From Pseudoclavibacter sp. RFBB5 (GTDB taxonomy: Bacteria; Actinomycetota; Actinomycetes; Actinomycetales; Microbacteriaceae): a DNA stretch of 64,000 bases. Within the stretch, counting starts at the first letter, position 1; the number at the start of each line of letters is the position of its first letter. The translations under genes and the position numbers were made by a program. Positions 1 through 7,930 of this stretch are shown here, one piece after another. The stretch lies in NCBI RefSeq assembly GCF_002931555.1, contig NZ_PSTZ01000009.1:62001-126000 (forward strand), written 5' to 3'. The notes beneath the pieces were generated by a model, which saw nothing but the letters and a program-made list of their open reading frames with translations, did no database searches and was not told the origin of the DNA.

Positions 1-225
1 AGCGCCTTCTCGGTCCGCGAGGTGCTCCCCCTGCATGTGTCATCGCTGAAGAGCGAACTGCGGAAGCGCGATATCGGCGTGCTCGAGATCAAGAAGCGCG
101 GCGTCGACATCGACCCCGCGGAGTTCCGGCGCAGGCTGGCGCTCAAGGGAGCCAGCTCCGCCGTGCTGATCCTCACCAGGATCGGCGACAAGCGAGTCGC
201 GATCCTCGCCGATCGCCTGAGCTGA
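1..225 (+). CDS. C-terminal fragment of a SAM-dependent methyltransferase with THUMP-like domain
   Basis: Open frame running in from the left edge of the window and ending at TGA 223-225; only the last 74 residues are present. The fragment (LKSELRKRDIGVLEIKKRGV followed by a helix containing FRRRLALKG and a final strand VLILTRIGDKRVAILADRL) resembles the THUMP-like RNA-binding domain found at the C-terminus of a family of actinobacterial class I SAM-dependent methyltransferases. The catalytic Rossmann domain would lie upstream, outside the window, so activity and substrate cannot be judged. It converges with the minus-strand gene ending at 237, leaving only 11 bp between the two stop codons and no room for a separate terminator hairpin. 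The family call is by resemblance only. Confidence 0.6.
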   Translation, partial: SAFSVREVLPLHVSSLKSELRKRDIGVLEIKKRGVDIDPAEFRRRLALKGASSAVLILTRIGDKRVAILADRLS

Positions 226-236
226 CGGACAGGACC

Positions 237-959
237 TCAGACGGTCAGGACGACGATGAGCGTCGCGAGGGCGACCAGCACGGCCAGTCCACCGGTGATG
301 AGGCCCACGATCCCGAGCGTGCGCCCGAGGCCCTTGGGCGCACGGAGCCCGGCGATACCGAGCCCGACGGCTCCGAGGCCGAAGACGAGCGAGACGATGT
401 AGGCCCACCCCGGGAGCAGGAGGAGAAGAAGCGAGAGCGCGCCGAGTGCGACCGCGATGATGCCGAGCACGGGCGCTGGCGCCTTCGGCTGCTGCCCGTA
501 GCCCTGTCCACCGAACTGCTGACCGGGCTGCTGGCCGTACTGCGCCTGCTGAGCGGAACCGAACTGTCCCTGCTGCGGCGCGCTGTACTGCGGCTGGCCG
601 TACTGCCCCTGTTGCGCCGGAGCACCGAACTGCGGCTGCCCGTACTGGTCGTGCTGGGGTGCGCCGTAGGCCTGCTGCGCTGGAGCCTGCTGGGCAGACG
701 GCGCCTGCTGCTCGTAGCCCGGGTACCCGGGCTGCTGCTGACCGTAGCCGCCGTCGCCTTGGCCATAGCCTGGCTGCTGACCGTAGCCGCCAGGCTGCTG
801 GCCGAACTGCTGCCCTCCCGGCTGGGCCTGCCCATACTGCTGGGACTGGTCGTATGGTTGCTGGCCATACGGCGCCTGCCCGTTCTGGGGCTGACCATTG
901 TGGGGCTGCCCGCCCTGGTGAGGCTGCTGAGGGTACTGGGGGCCGTTCGGGTCAGACAT
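237..959 (-). CDS. Gln/Gly/Pro-rich DUF4190-like membrane protein
   Basis: 240 residues. The first ~165 residues are low complexity, built from loosely repeated PYGQQ, QYGQP and PGGYGQQ units, and are expected to be disordered. The last ~75 residues form three hydrophobic segments (starting [11 protein letters not shown]) with a short basic loop (LRAPKGLGR) between them, the layout of small actinobacterial DUF4190-type proteins. The start at ATG 959 is chosen because AAGGA lies just upstream; an ATG eight codons earlier lacks a site. It is the last of three similar consecutive genes (ending at 237, 1061 and 1994) on the same strand. No enzymatic motif is present. The N-terminal tail is likely cytoplasmic and might mediate protein interactions or condensation; this is inference. 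Confidence 0.75.
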   Translation of the reverse strand: MSDPNGPQYPQQPHQGGQPHNGQPQNGQAPYGQQPYDQSQQYGQAQPGGQQFGQQPGGYGQQPGYGQGDGGYGQQQPGYPGYEQQAPSAQQAPAQQAYGAPQHDQYGQPQFGAPAQQGQYGQPQYSAPQQGQFGSAQQAQYGQQPGQQFGGQGYGQQPKAPAPVLGIIAVALGALSLLLLLLPGWAYIVSLVFGLGAVGLGIAGLRAPKGLGRTLGIVGLITGGLAVLVALATLIVVLTV

Positions 960-1060
960 GGTGTCCTTCTCAGTCGTCGACAAGGCTGCAGGTGCTGTTC
1001 AAGCTTAGAGTGCGGGCGGAGACTTCCGCCCGCACTCCTGCCGGTTCTGTCAGCTGGTGA

Positions 1061-1837
1061 TCAGTATCCGTATCCCGACATCTCGTTCAGGAACAGCGCA
1101 GCGCCGGCAATAAAAATGATGCCGACGATGGCCGAGATGACGATCGCGGCGATCGAGACCCAGAAGCCCCAGGTGCGGATCGCTCCGGCCTGCGGTTCGC
1201 GCTTCTTCGCCATGATCGCGCAGATGAGGCCTGCGACACCGAGCGGGAGCCCGAGGTAGAACTGGCCGAGGAGCCCGAGCAGGACGCCGACTCCACCTAG
1301 GGAGAGTCCGACGATGCTGAGCGTGCGCTTCGGCGTCGCCGACTGCGTCGGGTAGCCGGGAGTCGCATAGCCCTGCGTGGCGCCGTAGCCCTGCGGTTGT
1401 CCCTGTCCCTGTCCAGGCGCGGACCCGTACGCGGGCGCCTGTCCTGCTGAGGGCGCCTGGGAGTACGGAGCGGCACTGGGCGCGGCAGCTGGTTCGCTCG
1501 GCGGCGTGTAGCTCACCGACCCGGAAGCGGCCGACCCGGAAGCGGCCGACCCGGAAGCTGCTGGCGGCGTGTACTGGCTGCCCGCGGCAGAAGGCGGCGT
1601 GTAGTCGCCTCCCGAGGACGAAGGCGGCGTGTAGTCGCCTCCCGAGGACGAGGGAGCCGAGGAGTCCGTGCCGGACGCGGCCGGCGGCGTGTAGTCGGTT
1701 CCCGAAGCTGCGGGTGCCGAGTAGTCCACGGACTCCGCGGGAGGCGTGTAGGCGGCGGGCGCCTCGTACTGGGGAGGCGTGTTCCCGTCGTCGGGAAGCT
1801 TGGGCTTGTCTCCTGGGACCTGGTTGCTGTCGCTCAT
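1061..1837 (-). CDS. Repeat-containing DUF4190-like membrane protein
   Basis: 258 residues. Residues ~20-165 are a disordered region of Tyr-Thr-Pro-Pro repeats (units such as GGDYTPPSSS and SGTDYTPPAA) followed by Gln/Gly/Pro-rich sequence; residues ~170-258 carry three predicted membrane segments separated by a basic loop (MAKKREPQAG). ATG 1837 is preceded by GAAGGAG at good spacing. The membrane part is similar in plan to the next upstream gene (LSIVxLxL at the first segment, AxxKREPxAG/ALRREPRGRA loop). Two exact tandem DNA repeats encode part of the tail, so its length probably varies between strains. Function unknown; the neighbours give no pathway clue. Confidence 0.78.
   Translation of the reverse strand: MSDSNQVPGDKPKLPDDGNTPPQYEAPAAYTPPAESVDYSAPAASGTDYTPPAASGTDSSAPSSSGGDYTPPSSSGGDYTPPSAAGSQYTPPAASGSAASGSAASGSVSYTPPSEPAAAPSAAPYSQAPSAGQAPAYGSAPGQGQGQPQGYGATQGYATPGYPTQSATPKRTLSIVGLSLGGVGVLLGLLGQFYLGLPLGVAGLICAIMAKKREPQAGAIRTWGFWVSIAAIVISAIVGIIFIAGAALFLNEMSGYGY
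1516..1560. repeat. Three 15-bp tandem repeats inside a coding region
   Basis: Units at 1516-1530, 1531-1545 and 1546-1560 read ccgacccggaagcgg, the third differing by one base (t for g near the end). They encode repeated Ala-Ser-Gly-Ser-Ala units in the disordered tail of the protein ending at 1061. The 15-bp period keeps the reading frame. Confidence 0.85.
1591..1650. repeat. Two exact 30-bp tandem repeats inside a coding region
   Basis: 1591-1620 and 1621-1650 are identical 30-bp units (beginning aaggcggcgtgtagtcgcct). They encode two copies of a ten-residue Ser-Ser-Gly-Gly-Asp-Tyr-Thr-Pro-Pro-Ser unit. Perfect identity implies a recent slippage duplication. Confidence 0.9.
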
Positions 1838-1938
1838 TGCGGAGCTCCTTCCGGTTCACCGCTCTCGCGGTGTTGTTGGCTGGTGTTCACGTGCGTGGAG
1901 CAGGCGAGGGTGCTCTTGCGGGCGTCCGTCAGACCCTA

Positions 1939-1963
1939 GGTTCCCAGGGTTTGACTGGGAACC
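1939..1963 (-). terminator. Hairpin downstream of the DUF4190-like gene ending at 1994
   Basis: GGTTCCCAG (1939-1947) and CTGGGAACC (1955-1963) form a 9-bp stem with a 7-nt loop, 31 bp beyond the stop codon of the gene ending at 1994. There is no U-run, so this is a terminator or 3' stabilising element by position only. Confidence 0.5.
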
Positions 1964-1993
1964 GTCACACAAGGTGCGGTCGGTCGTTGACGC

Positions 1994-2587
1994 TCAGTAG
2001 GAGCTGAGGCCGCCGAGGAGTCCGATACCGCCGAAGAAGAGCAGCGCGAGGACGATGAGGAGGAGCAGCCCGAAGACGGAGATGAACCCGAGCACGATGG
2101 AGGTGACGGCGAGGGCGCGGCCTCGCGGCTCGCGGCGCAGCGCGATGAAACCGCACACGACGCCAGCGATGCCGACCATCCACCACACGAACTGGAGCAC
2201 CGGGATCAGCGCGACCAGGAACGAGCCGCCGCTGAGGCAGAGCGCGACGATGCTGAGGGTGAGCGTGCCGGCTACTGGCGGTCGCGGGCCGGCGTATGGG
2301 GCTTGCGTGTAGGGGGCGACCGGATAGGCGGGGTGCTGTGCGGGCATGGGCTGCGCACTTCCCGCGTACCCCTGGCCGTACCCCGTCGAGCTGGCTGTGC
2401 CTGTCGAGAATCCAGAATCGTAGCCTGACGAGGCGACGTCGGGGGTCGAGAAGAGTGGAACGGATGCGCCGCCACCCCGCTGATCGAGCGAGTCCTGGCG
2501 CACATCCGCGGCCCTGTCTTCAGGACGTTCGTTGAGATTCGGGGCGGGGATCCGCGCTCCGTGGCCTTCTGGTGTTGACCAGGTCAT
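1994..2587 (-). CDS. DUF4190-like membrane protein
   Basis: 197 residues starting MTWSTPEGHG. An N-terminal ~95-residue region rich in Ser, Gly, Tyr and Pro is followed by three hydrophobic segments (LTLSIVALCLSGGSF, WWMVGIAGVVCGFIALRR, and VTSIVLGFISVFGLLLL), with a basic loop REPRGRA between the second and third. ATG 2587 is preceded by GAGAGGAG at normal spacing; earlier ATGs in frame have no site. Its membrane half is the most similar of the local trio to the DUF4190 domain. It is separated from its downstream paralogue by a hairpin, so the three genes may be separate units. Function unknown. Confidence 0.78.
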   Translation of the reverse strand: MTWSTPEGHGARIPAPNLNERPEDRAADVRQDSLDQRGGGASVPLFSTPDVASSGYDSGFSTGTASSTGYGQGYAGSAQPMPAQHPAYPVAPYTQAPYAGPRPPVAGTLTLSIVALCLSGGSFLVALIPVLQFVWWMVGIAGVVCGFIALRREPRGRALAVTSIVLGFISVFGLLLLIVLALLFFGGIGLLGGLSSY

Positions 2588-2728
2588 GTCCGCTCCTCTC
2601 AAAGCGTCTTGGGATGCTCCAACGGTACGGCCGCGGGCTTGGCGGAGCGTCATCCCCGCGGTCAGAGCACCGTCATCCCGCAGGATGACTTCACGGCAGG
2701 CAGGACGACCCGCGGCTCTCTGCTTGCC

Positions 2729-3256
2729 TCAGGCGACGGCGAACGCGAAGCCGACGCAGCCGACGGCGATGACCGCCGCGAGCACGAGAGCCACGACCCA
2801 ACCGCGATGCCGACGCGCGAGCACTGCCAGCAGCACGGCGACCGCGGCGATGCTCGCACCGGTGTACAGCGGCCAGAGCGGAGACGGCGTCACCGCGACC
2901 GAGAGCGCGGTTGCGACGATGCCGGCCGTGAGCGACAGCAGCGCGGAGACGACGAGCGCGAACCGGCTCAGGCCCAGACCTGCGGGCTCAGGCGATCTCG
3001 TCGTCGGAGCGGATGCTGACGCGGTCGCGTTGGCCTGGACATGCGCGACGGCCGGGTCGACCTCCACGCGCGGAGCCGACGCCGCGACCGCGGCGGTTTC
3101 GGTGCCGGCCTCCGCCGGCGGGTGACCGTCTGCGGTCGTCCGCGGGGTGAGCGCCGAGTAGGCGGCGTTGCTGGTGTCCTCGACCGGGGTGCGGTCGATC
3201 GGCGGCAGCTCCACCGGTTTGCGCGGCGGCAGCTTCGGCTGCTCCGGTGTCGTCAC
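2729..3256 (-). CDS. Small membrane protein of unknown function
   Basis: 175 residues. A charged and Pro/Ala-rich N-terminal half ([18 protein letters not shown]) of about 95 residues is predicted cytoplasmic and disordered. The C-terminal half has about three hydrophobic segments ([58 protein letters not shown]). GTG 3256 is chosen because AGGGGGA lies upstream; it overlaps the stop of the RimI-TsaD gene by 4 bp, so translational coupling is likely. I recognise no family. Linkage to the t6A cluster is positional only. Confidence 0.72.
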   Translation of the reverse strand: MTTPEQPKLPPRKPVELPPIDRTPVEDTSNAAYSALTPRTTADGHPPAEAGTETAAVAASAPRVEVDPAVAHVQANATASASAPTTRSPEPAGLGLSRFALVVSALLSLTAGIVATALSVAVTPSPLWPLYTGASIAAVAVLLAVLARRHRGWVVALVLAAVIAVGCVGFAFAVA

Positions 3257-4851
3257 GCGATTCCCCCTCCTGCTGAATCCCTCATCGCTGATCCCACCTG
3301 CACCCCGAGGGGCGTCGCCACCGGCAGGGTCGAATCCGCGGCGAAGTCGAGCGGCGCCGGCGCCTTGCCCGCGGCGAAGAGCATCGCACCGACCGCGGCG
3401 ATCATCGCCCCGTTGTCCGTGCAGAGACGGAGGGGTGGGATGCGCAGCTCGATCCCGGCTTCCGCGCAGCGCTCCTCGGCAAGCTCACGCACACGGGCGT
3501 TGGCCGCTACTCCCCCGCCGAGAACAAGACGGGGCACGCCGAGTTCGGTGCAGGCGGCGACCGCTTTGGCGGTGAGCACATCGGCCACCGCCTCCCGGAA
3601 GCTCGCGGCGACGTCGGCGACGGGCACGGGGTCGCCTGCATCCTCCCGCGCCTCCACCCACCGGGCGACAGCGGTCTTGAGGCCCGAGAACGAGAAGTCG
3701 TAGCGATGCTTCTCGAGGTCCTTCGGCTTGGTCAGTCCCCGCGGGAAGCGGATCGCCCTCGGGTCGCCGCCGGCGGCAGCCTTGTCGATCTCCGGACCGC
3801 CCGGGTACGGCAGGCGGAGCAGGCGCGCTACCTTGTCGAATGCCTCGCCCGCCGCGTCGTCGATCGTCTCACCGAGCAGCTCGACATCATCGACGAGGTC
3901 GCGGACGTGCAGGAGAGACGTGTGCCCGCCCGAGACGAGCAGCGCGACGGCGGGCAGCTCGAGCTGGCCGACATCGTCGCGGAGCACGTCTGCCGCGACG
4001 TGGCCGACGAGGTGGTTCACCGCGTAGAGCGGGATGCCTGTGGCGACGTGCAGCGCCTTGGCCGCCGCCGTACCGACCATGAGCGCCCCCGCGAGGCCAG
4101 GGCCCTGGGTCACGGCGATGGCATCGAGCTCATCGAGCGTCACCCCCGCTGTCTCGAGGGCCGCGGCGATCGTCGGCACGATGGCATCGGCGTGGGCGCG
4201 CGCGGCGATCTCCGGCACGACGCCACCGAAGATGGCGTGCTCATCCATAGACGAAGCCACCTCGTTGGCGAGCAGTTCGCGACCGCGGACGATGCCGACG
4301 CCGGTCTCGTCGCACGACGACTCGATGCCGAGCACCAGCGGCTCCCGTCGCGAACCCGCCGCGACGCGCGTTTCCGCAGACACCCGAACCGCTGGCAGCT
4401 GGCCGCGCATCACGATCGCATCCACACCCTCTCTTGGGTAGTACTTCGGCCTCCGGCCGATCTCCTCGAAGCCGAGCCCGGAGTACAGGGCCCGGGCCGC
4501 CTCACCGTTCTCGCGCACCTCGAGGAACACCTGCTTCGCGCCGCGGCCCTCGGCCCAGGCGAACAGCTCGGCCAGCATCCGCGTCGCCCACCCGCCGCGC
4601 CGGAGCCGCTCGTCGACGGCGATCGTCTGCACATCCGCCTCGCCACCGCCCTGCAGCGCCATGACTCCTGCGGCCGCGAGGATCTCACCGGTAGCCGCGT
4701 CCTCGACGACGACATACCTCGTGTGCTGGCTCTTGACCTCGCCAGCGAGCATGGACGGCGACCACGGGTCGAGCGGGAACGCCGCCTCGTCGAGCCTCAC
4801 CATGGCTGGGATGTCGTCATGGGACGCGTCGCGAAGCACGGCCCGCATCAT
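3253..4851 (-). CDS. tsaD: RimI-TsaD fusion: ribosomal-protein/N-alpha acetyltransferase joined to t6A transferase TsaD
   Basis: 532 residues, one uninterrupted frame. Residues 1-152 are a GNAT acetyltransferase of the RimI type, with the acetyl-CoA loop RRGGWAT at about 85-91 and the AALYSGLGF-like C-terminal strand at 118-128. After a ~20-residue linker, residues 171-532 are a full Tsa[11 protein letters not shown], the metal ligands H280-x3-H284, [18 protein letters not shown], and a C-terminal [10 protein letters not shown] Asp ligand. RimI acetylates the N-terminus of bS18 and other proteins; TsaD with TsaB and TsaE transfers threonylcarbamoyl to A37 of ANN-decoding tRNAs. Both activities appear intact. 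The ATG start overlaps the tsaB stop by 4 bp (ATGA). Confidence 0.95.
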   Translation of the reverse strand: MMRAVLRDASHDDIPAMVRLDEAAFPLDPWSPSMLAGEVKSQHTRYVVVEDAATGEILAAAGVMALQGGGEADVQTIAVDERLRRGGWATRMLAELFAWAEGRGAKQVFLEVRENGEAARALYSGLGFEEIGRRPKYYPREGVDAIVMRGQLPAVRVSAETRVAAGSRREPLVLGIESSCDETGVGIVRGRELLANEVASSMDEHAIFGGVVPEIAARAHADAIVPTIAAALETAGVTLDELDAIAVTQGPGLAGALMVGTAAAKALHVATGIPLYAVNHLVGHVAADVLRDDVGQLELPAVALLVSGGHTSLLHVRDLVDDVELLGETIDDAAGEAFDKVARLLRLPYPGGPEIDKAAAGGDPRAIRFPRGLTKPKDLEKHRYDFSFSGLKTAVARWVEAREDAGDPVPVADVAASFREAVADVLTAKAVAACTELGVPRLVLGGGVAANARVRELAEERCAEAGIELRIPPLRLCTDNGAMIAAVGAMLFAAGKAPAPLDFAADSTLPVATPLGVQVGSAMRDSAGGGIA

Positions 4852-5456
4852 CCGGTCACCCGCTTCGGGCCGTTCGATGGAACGGCATCGGCGCCACGCA
4901 GGTAGACGATCGAGTTCGGCTCGGCTTCGAGACCCTGCACCTCGCGGTCGAGCCAGGCGAGGGCGAGGTGAGCGGCCGAGATCGTGCGCGTGTCGAAACG
5001 GTGCGCAGCACCGGGAACGGCGTCAGGCCTGTGCAGCTCGCACGAGCTCGCCACCAGGAGGCCCTGCTCGTATCGGGAGCAGGCGAGCTCACCGCGCCGG
5101 GCATCCGTCGACACGAGGAGGTCGCCGTTCGCCTCCGGATGCGCGGCACGCCACTCGTGGGCCGCCGCGTCGTGGCTCGGCATCGGGATGAAGCGCGCAC
5201 CACGAGCGAACGCGAACGTGCGTGCCGCAGCGACCCCCACACGGAGCCCCGTGAACGGGCCGGGGCCCATCCCGCCGATCACCTGCGTGACGTGCTGGGG
5301 CGAGAGCCCCGCCTGGGCGAGCACCGTCTGGATGACGTCGCCGACTGCCTCGGCATGGTGGCGGGTGTCAGAGCTGCGCAGCTCACCGAGCACGCGACCG
5401 TGCGGGGTGACGATCGCGACATCCGTGCCCGCTGACGTATCGATCGCTAAGAGCAT
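4848..5456 (-). CDS. tsaB: TsaB, t6A complex scaffold/dimerisation subunit
   Basis: 202 residues, normal for the family. The ASKHA-type fold is recognisable from [14 protein letters not shown] at the N-terminus, SSDTRHHAE, and the signature [19 protein letters not shown]. TsaB is a catalytically inactive paralogue of TsaD that bridges TsaD and TsaE in synthesis of N6-threonylcarbamoyladenosine at tRNA position 37. It overlaps the fusion gene downstream (4 bp) and lies 11 bp after the tsaE stop. No Shine-Dalgarno is visible before ATG 5456; instead a TAGAAT hexamer lies 7 bp upstream, which suggests a leaderless transcript. Confidence 0.95.
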   Translation of the reverse strand: MLLAIDTSAGTDVAIVTPHGRVLGELRSSDTRHHAEAVGDVIQTVLAQAGLSPQHVTQVIGGMGPGPFTGLRVGVAAARTFAFARGARFIPMPSHDAAAHEWRAAHPEANGDLLVSTDARRGELACSRYEQGLLVASSCELHRPDAVPGAAHRFDTRTISAAHLALAWLDREVQGLEAEPNSIVYLRGADAVPSNGPKRVTG

Positions 5457-5463
5457 GCGATCG

Positions 5464-5469
5464 ATTCTA
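5464..5469 (-). promoter_or_regulatory. -10 element (TAGAAT) for leaderless tsaB transcript
   Basis: TAGAAT on the minus strand, 7 nt upstream of ATG 5456, the spacing at which a -10 puts the transcription start at the A of the ATG. Its first three bases are the TAG stop codon of tsaE. No convincing -35 is seen. Confidence 0.5.
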
Positions 5470-6045
5470 CGCGGGGGACGCGCCGAACTCGGTGCGCAGC
5501 GCGCGCCCGAGCGACTCGCCGACGGGACGGTCCCACACCCCGTGGACGCTCAAGGTCAGACGGCGTGGGTCGAGCGGCTCGTCGTCCGCGTCATCATCAT
5601 CGTGACCCCCACCCCACAGGGCCCGTTCAGCCTCTGGCACCGCACGGAACGACGCCGTCGAACGGTCGATGGTGAGCTCCAGCCAGCGATCGGCGACCAG
5701 CGGCACCGCATCCCGCCCCCACTCGACGACGGTCACGCTCGCAGCCAGATCGAGTCCGAGGTCGTCGAGCTCCGCGGGGTGCCCGAGGCGGTAGGCGTCG
5801 ACGTGGATGAGCTCGGGCCCGCCCACGAGCGACGGATGGGTGCGGGCGAGCACGAAGGTCGGACTCGTGACCGGTCCACGGACCCCGAGTGCCGAGCCGA
5901 GTCCGCGCGCGAACGTCGTCTTGCCTGCGCCCAGTGGGCCGGTGAGCACGAGGACGTCGCCTGCCACCAGCTGGCCGCCGATGATCTCGCCGGCCCGAAC
6001 CATGTCGTCAGCCGTGGCGAGACCGACGACGGCACTCGGTGCCAT
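5467..6045 (-). CDS. tsaE: TsaE, ATPase of the t6A complex
   Basis: 192 residues. Walker A GPLGAGKTT at ~36-44, a TSPTFVLARTH segment, HVDAYRLG, and the VVEWGRDA motif identify the YjeE/TsaE family, the P-loop ATPase that regenerates the TsaBD complex. The C-terminal tail is longer than in E. coli TsaE and contains an acidic run (GGHDDDDADDE). ATG 6045 is chosen because GGGAG lies 6-9 bp upstream and the start then falls 1 bp after the alr stop; ATG 6057 is a weaker alternative with an 11-bp overlap. The open frame continues far upstream, but that part is the alr gene read in the wrong frame. Confidence 0.93.
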   Translation of the reverse strand: MAPSAVVGLATADDMVRAGEIIGGQLVAGDVLVLTGPLGAGKTTFARGLGSALGVRGPVTSPTFVLARTHPSLVGGPELIHVDAYRLGHPAELDDLGLDLAASVTVVEWGRDAVPLVADRWLELTIDRSTASFRAVPEAERALWGGGHDDDDADDEPLDPRRLTLSVHGVWDRPVGESLGRALRTEFGASPA

Positions 6046-6046
6046 C

Positions 6047-7930
6047 TCAGCTCCCATCTGCCGCCCCCATTCCTTCCCCCTGGAGTTCCCGGCGCACGAC
6101 GCGGGGGCCCAGCGCCGCCACGAAGGCCCTGGGTTCGACGCCAGACCATGCGGCCCATTCATCGAGGCGGATGTCCTGAGGGCCCGAGCCGAAGACGGAG
6201 ACCGGCATGCCGATCCACGCCTCCTGATCCTGGAGATCGATGACCACCTGGTCCATGGCCACGCGTCCGACGATCGGTCGCCGCCGGCCACCGACGACCA
6301 CCTCGGCCCGGCCTGCGACCCGACGGGGAATGGCGTCGGCGTAGCCGAGTGGGACAAGCCCCAGGATGGTGGACTCCTCGGCGACCCAGTCGTAGCCGTA
6401 GGAGACGCCGTGCCCTGCCGCGACACGCTTGACGTGCACGAGCTCGCTCGCGAGAGAGACCGCCGCGTGCGCTCCCAGCCCGTCGAACCCGTAGACCGCG
6501 CGGGTGCCGGCGTCCCTCGTGCGCTCGTGGTCGACGAGCGTGCTGCTCCGTGCCGACTCCCCGATGTGCGCGAGCTCCGCCGTGGTCGCGACGAGCGGGA
6601 GCAGGCCGTGTTCGAGGGCAAGACCGGCGACGAGTCGCGCGCCGAGCCCGTACGCGTCCGCCGAGACGTCGACGCTGAACATCCGAGCCGCCTGGCGAGC
6701 TCCCGTCCCATCGGCGAGCGCCTTCGCGAGGCCGCGTGCTCGCTCGCCCATGCGCGTGCGCAGCAGCTCGACGTCGACGGTGAGCTCCCGCCGCGGCGCG
6801 AGACCGTCGGTCCGCGCCGGGAAGCCCGCAGCGTCGTCCGGTGCTGCGCCGCCGAGTGCGGACGGGCGGCGCGGGATGCGCGCACTGAGCCGGGTGACGA
6901 CCTCGTAGTTGATGGTGCCCGCCGCGGCCGCCCAGTCGTCGGCGCTCGCAGAGCGATCCGCGTCGATGACCATCAGGCGAGGCTGCTCGTCACGCGCGGC
7001 TGTCTGCTCGGACGGGGCGACGTCAGCGTCGACCGGCTCGATGCGAAGCTCCAGGGCCTCGACCGATGCCAGGCGCCAGCCGGCCCCCGCGTCGTCCGCG
7101 AAGAGCAGCGAACCCGGTGCAACCGGGGGCAGCCCGGCTGCATGCCCGACGTCGACTCGAAAACCTCGTTGGTCTTCGCGGATCGGAGCGCTCAGCGCGA
7201 GCGCCGGTCGCAGGGCCACGGGACAGTCGGCGTCCGCGGAGAACGGCGAGAGCCCGTACAGCGAGACGCCGAGGCGCACGAGGTCCAAGCGCGCCTCCGG
7301 CAACGTCATCGAGCCCGCCGTCGCGGCCAGATGCCGGATCGACGGAGTCAGCCCGCAGCGTTCCGCGAGATCAAGCGCACGCTCGAACGAGGTGAGCTGG
7401 GCGACGTCAGCCGCGTGGCCCGCACCCGCGAGGTGGCTGAAGAGCCCGTCGAGCCGGATGATGCCTCGTTGCTCGAGCTCGGCCGCCTTCGTGAACGCGG
7501 CTTCCCACTCGAGCACACTGATCCCGTTGCGCCCGAGGCCGGTGTCGAGCTTGAGATGCACCGCCACGGAGCGATCCGAGTGCTCCAGGCGACCAAGACC
7601 GATGTCCAGGAGTTCAAGCTGGGCGAGCGAGGAGATGCCCAGCTCGATCTCAGCGCCCAGCGCCGCGAGCCAATCGGTGCGGGCCCCGTGCATCCAAGCG
7701 AGGATGGGCGCGGTGATGCCAGCCGCCCGGAGCGCGAACGCCTCAGCGAGGTCGACGACGCCGAGGCGCTCCGCTCCGCCCTCGAGTGCGGCCCGCGCTA
7801 CGTCGGACGCCCCGTGCCCATAGGCGTTCGCCTTGACGACGGCGAGGAGGGGCGTGCCGGTGAGCTCGGCGACCGCGCGCACGTTCGCCCGGATGGCATC
7901 GAGGTCGACCTCGATGCGGGCGCCGGTCAC
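6047..7930 (-). CDS. alr: Alanine racemase, unusually long tandem/pseudo-dimeric form
   Basis: 627 residues, against ~370 for the family. Residues 1-250 form a complete PLP barrel: VVKANAYGHG with the PLP lysine K33, GLGRNG (R134), SHLAG (H166), VRLGVSLYG (R219). Residues ~250-355 are a degenerate racemase C-domain that has lost the catalytic Tyr loop but keeps WAAAAGTINYE. Residues ~380-490 look like a truncated second barrel in which KANAYGHG has become SADAYGLG (K to S423). Residues 490-615 are an intact C-domain with GHGVSYG (catalytic Y511), VPLGYAD and GRVAMDQ. In ordinary Alr dimers each site takes Lys from one chain and Tyr from the other, so this chain could hold one composite site. 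Role: D-Ala for peptidoglycan. It overlaps acpS by 4 bp. Confidence 0.9.
   Translation of the reverse strand: MTGARIEVDLDAIRANVRAVAELTGTPLLAVVKANAYGHGASDVARAALEGGAERLGVVDLAEAFALRAAGITAPILAWMHGARTDWLAALGAEIELGISSLAQLELLDIGLGRLEHSDRSVAVHLKLDTGLGRNGISVLEWEAAFTKAAELEQRGIIRLDGLFSHLAGAGHAADVAQLTSFERALDLAERCGLTPSIRHLAATAGSMTLPEARLDLVRLGVSLYGLSPFSADADCPVALRPALALSAPIREDQRGFRVDVGHAAGLPPVAPGSLLFADDAGAGWRLASVEALELRIEPVDADVAPSEQTAARDEQPRLMVIDADRSASADDWAAAAGTINYEVVTRLSARIPRRPSALGGAAPDDAAGFPARTDGLAPRRELTVDVELLRTRMGERARGLAKALADGTGARQAARMFSVDVSADAYGLGARLVAGLALEHGLLPLVATTAELAHIGESARSSTLVDHERTRDAGTRAVYGFDGLGAHAAVSLASELVHVKRVAAGHGVSYGYDWVAEESTILGLVPLGYADAIPRRVAGRAEVVVGGRRRPIVGRVAMDQVVIDLQDQEAWIGMPVSVFGSGPQDIRLDEWAAWSGVEPRAFVAALGPRVVRRELQGEGMGAADGS

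Noticed and set aside
1516-1650. Possible CRISPR or intergenic repeat array
   Set aside because: The repeats are in frame inside a gene, lack spacers and encode repeated peptide units.
6046-6885. Extension of tsaE far upstream
   Set aside because: The frame is open but reads alr out of frame; TsaE homology starts at MAPSAV and a ribosome-binding site precedes ATG 6045.
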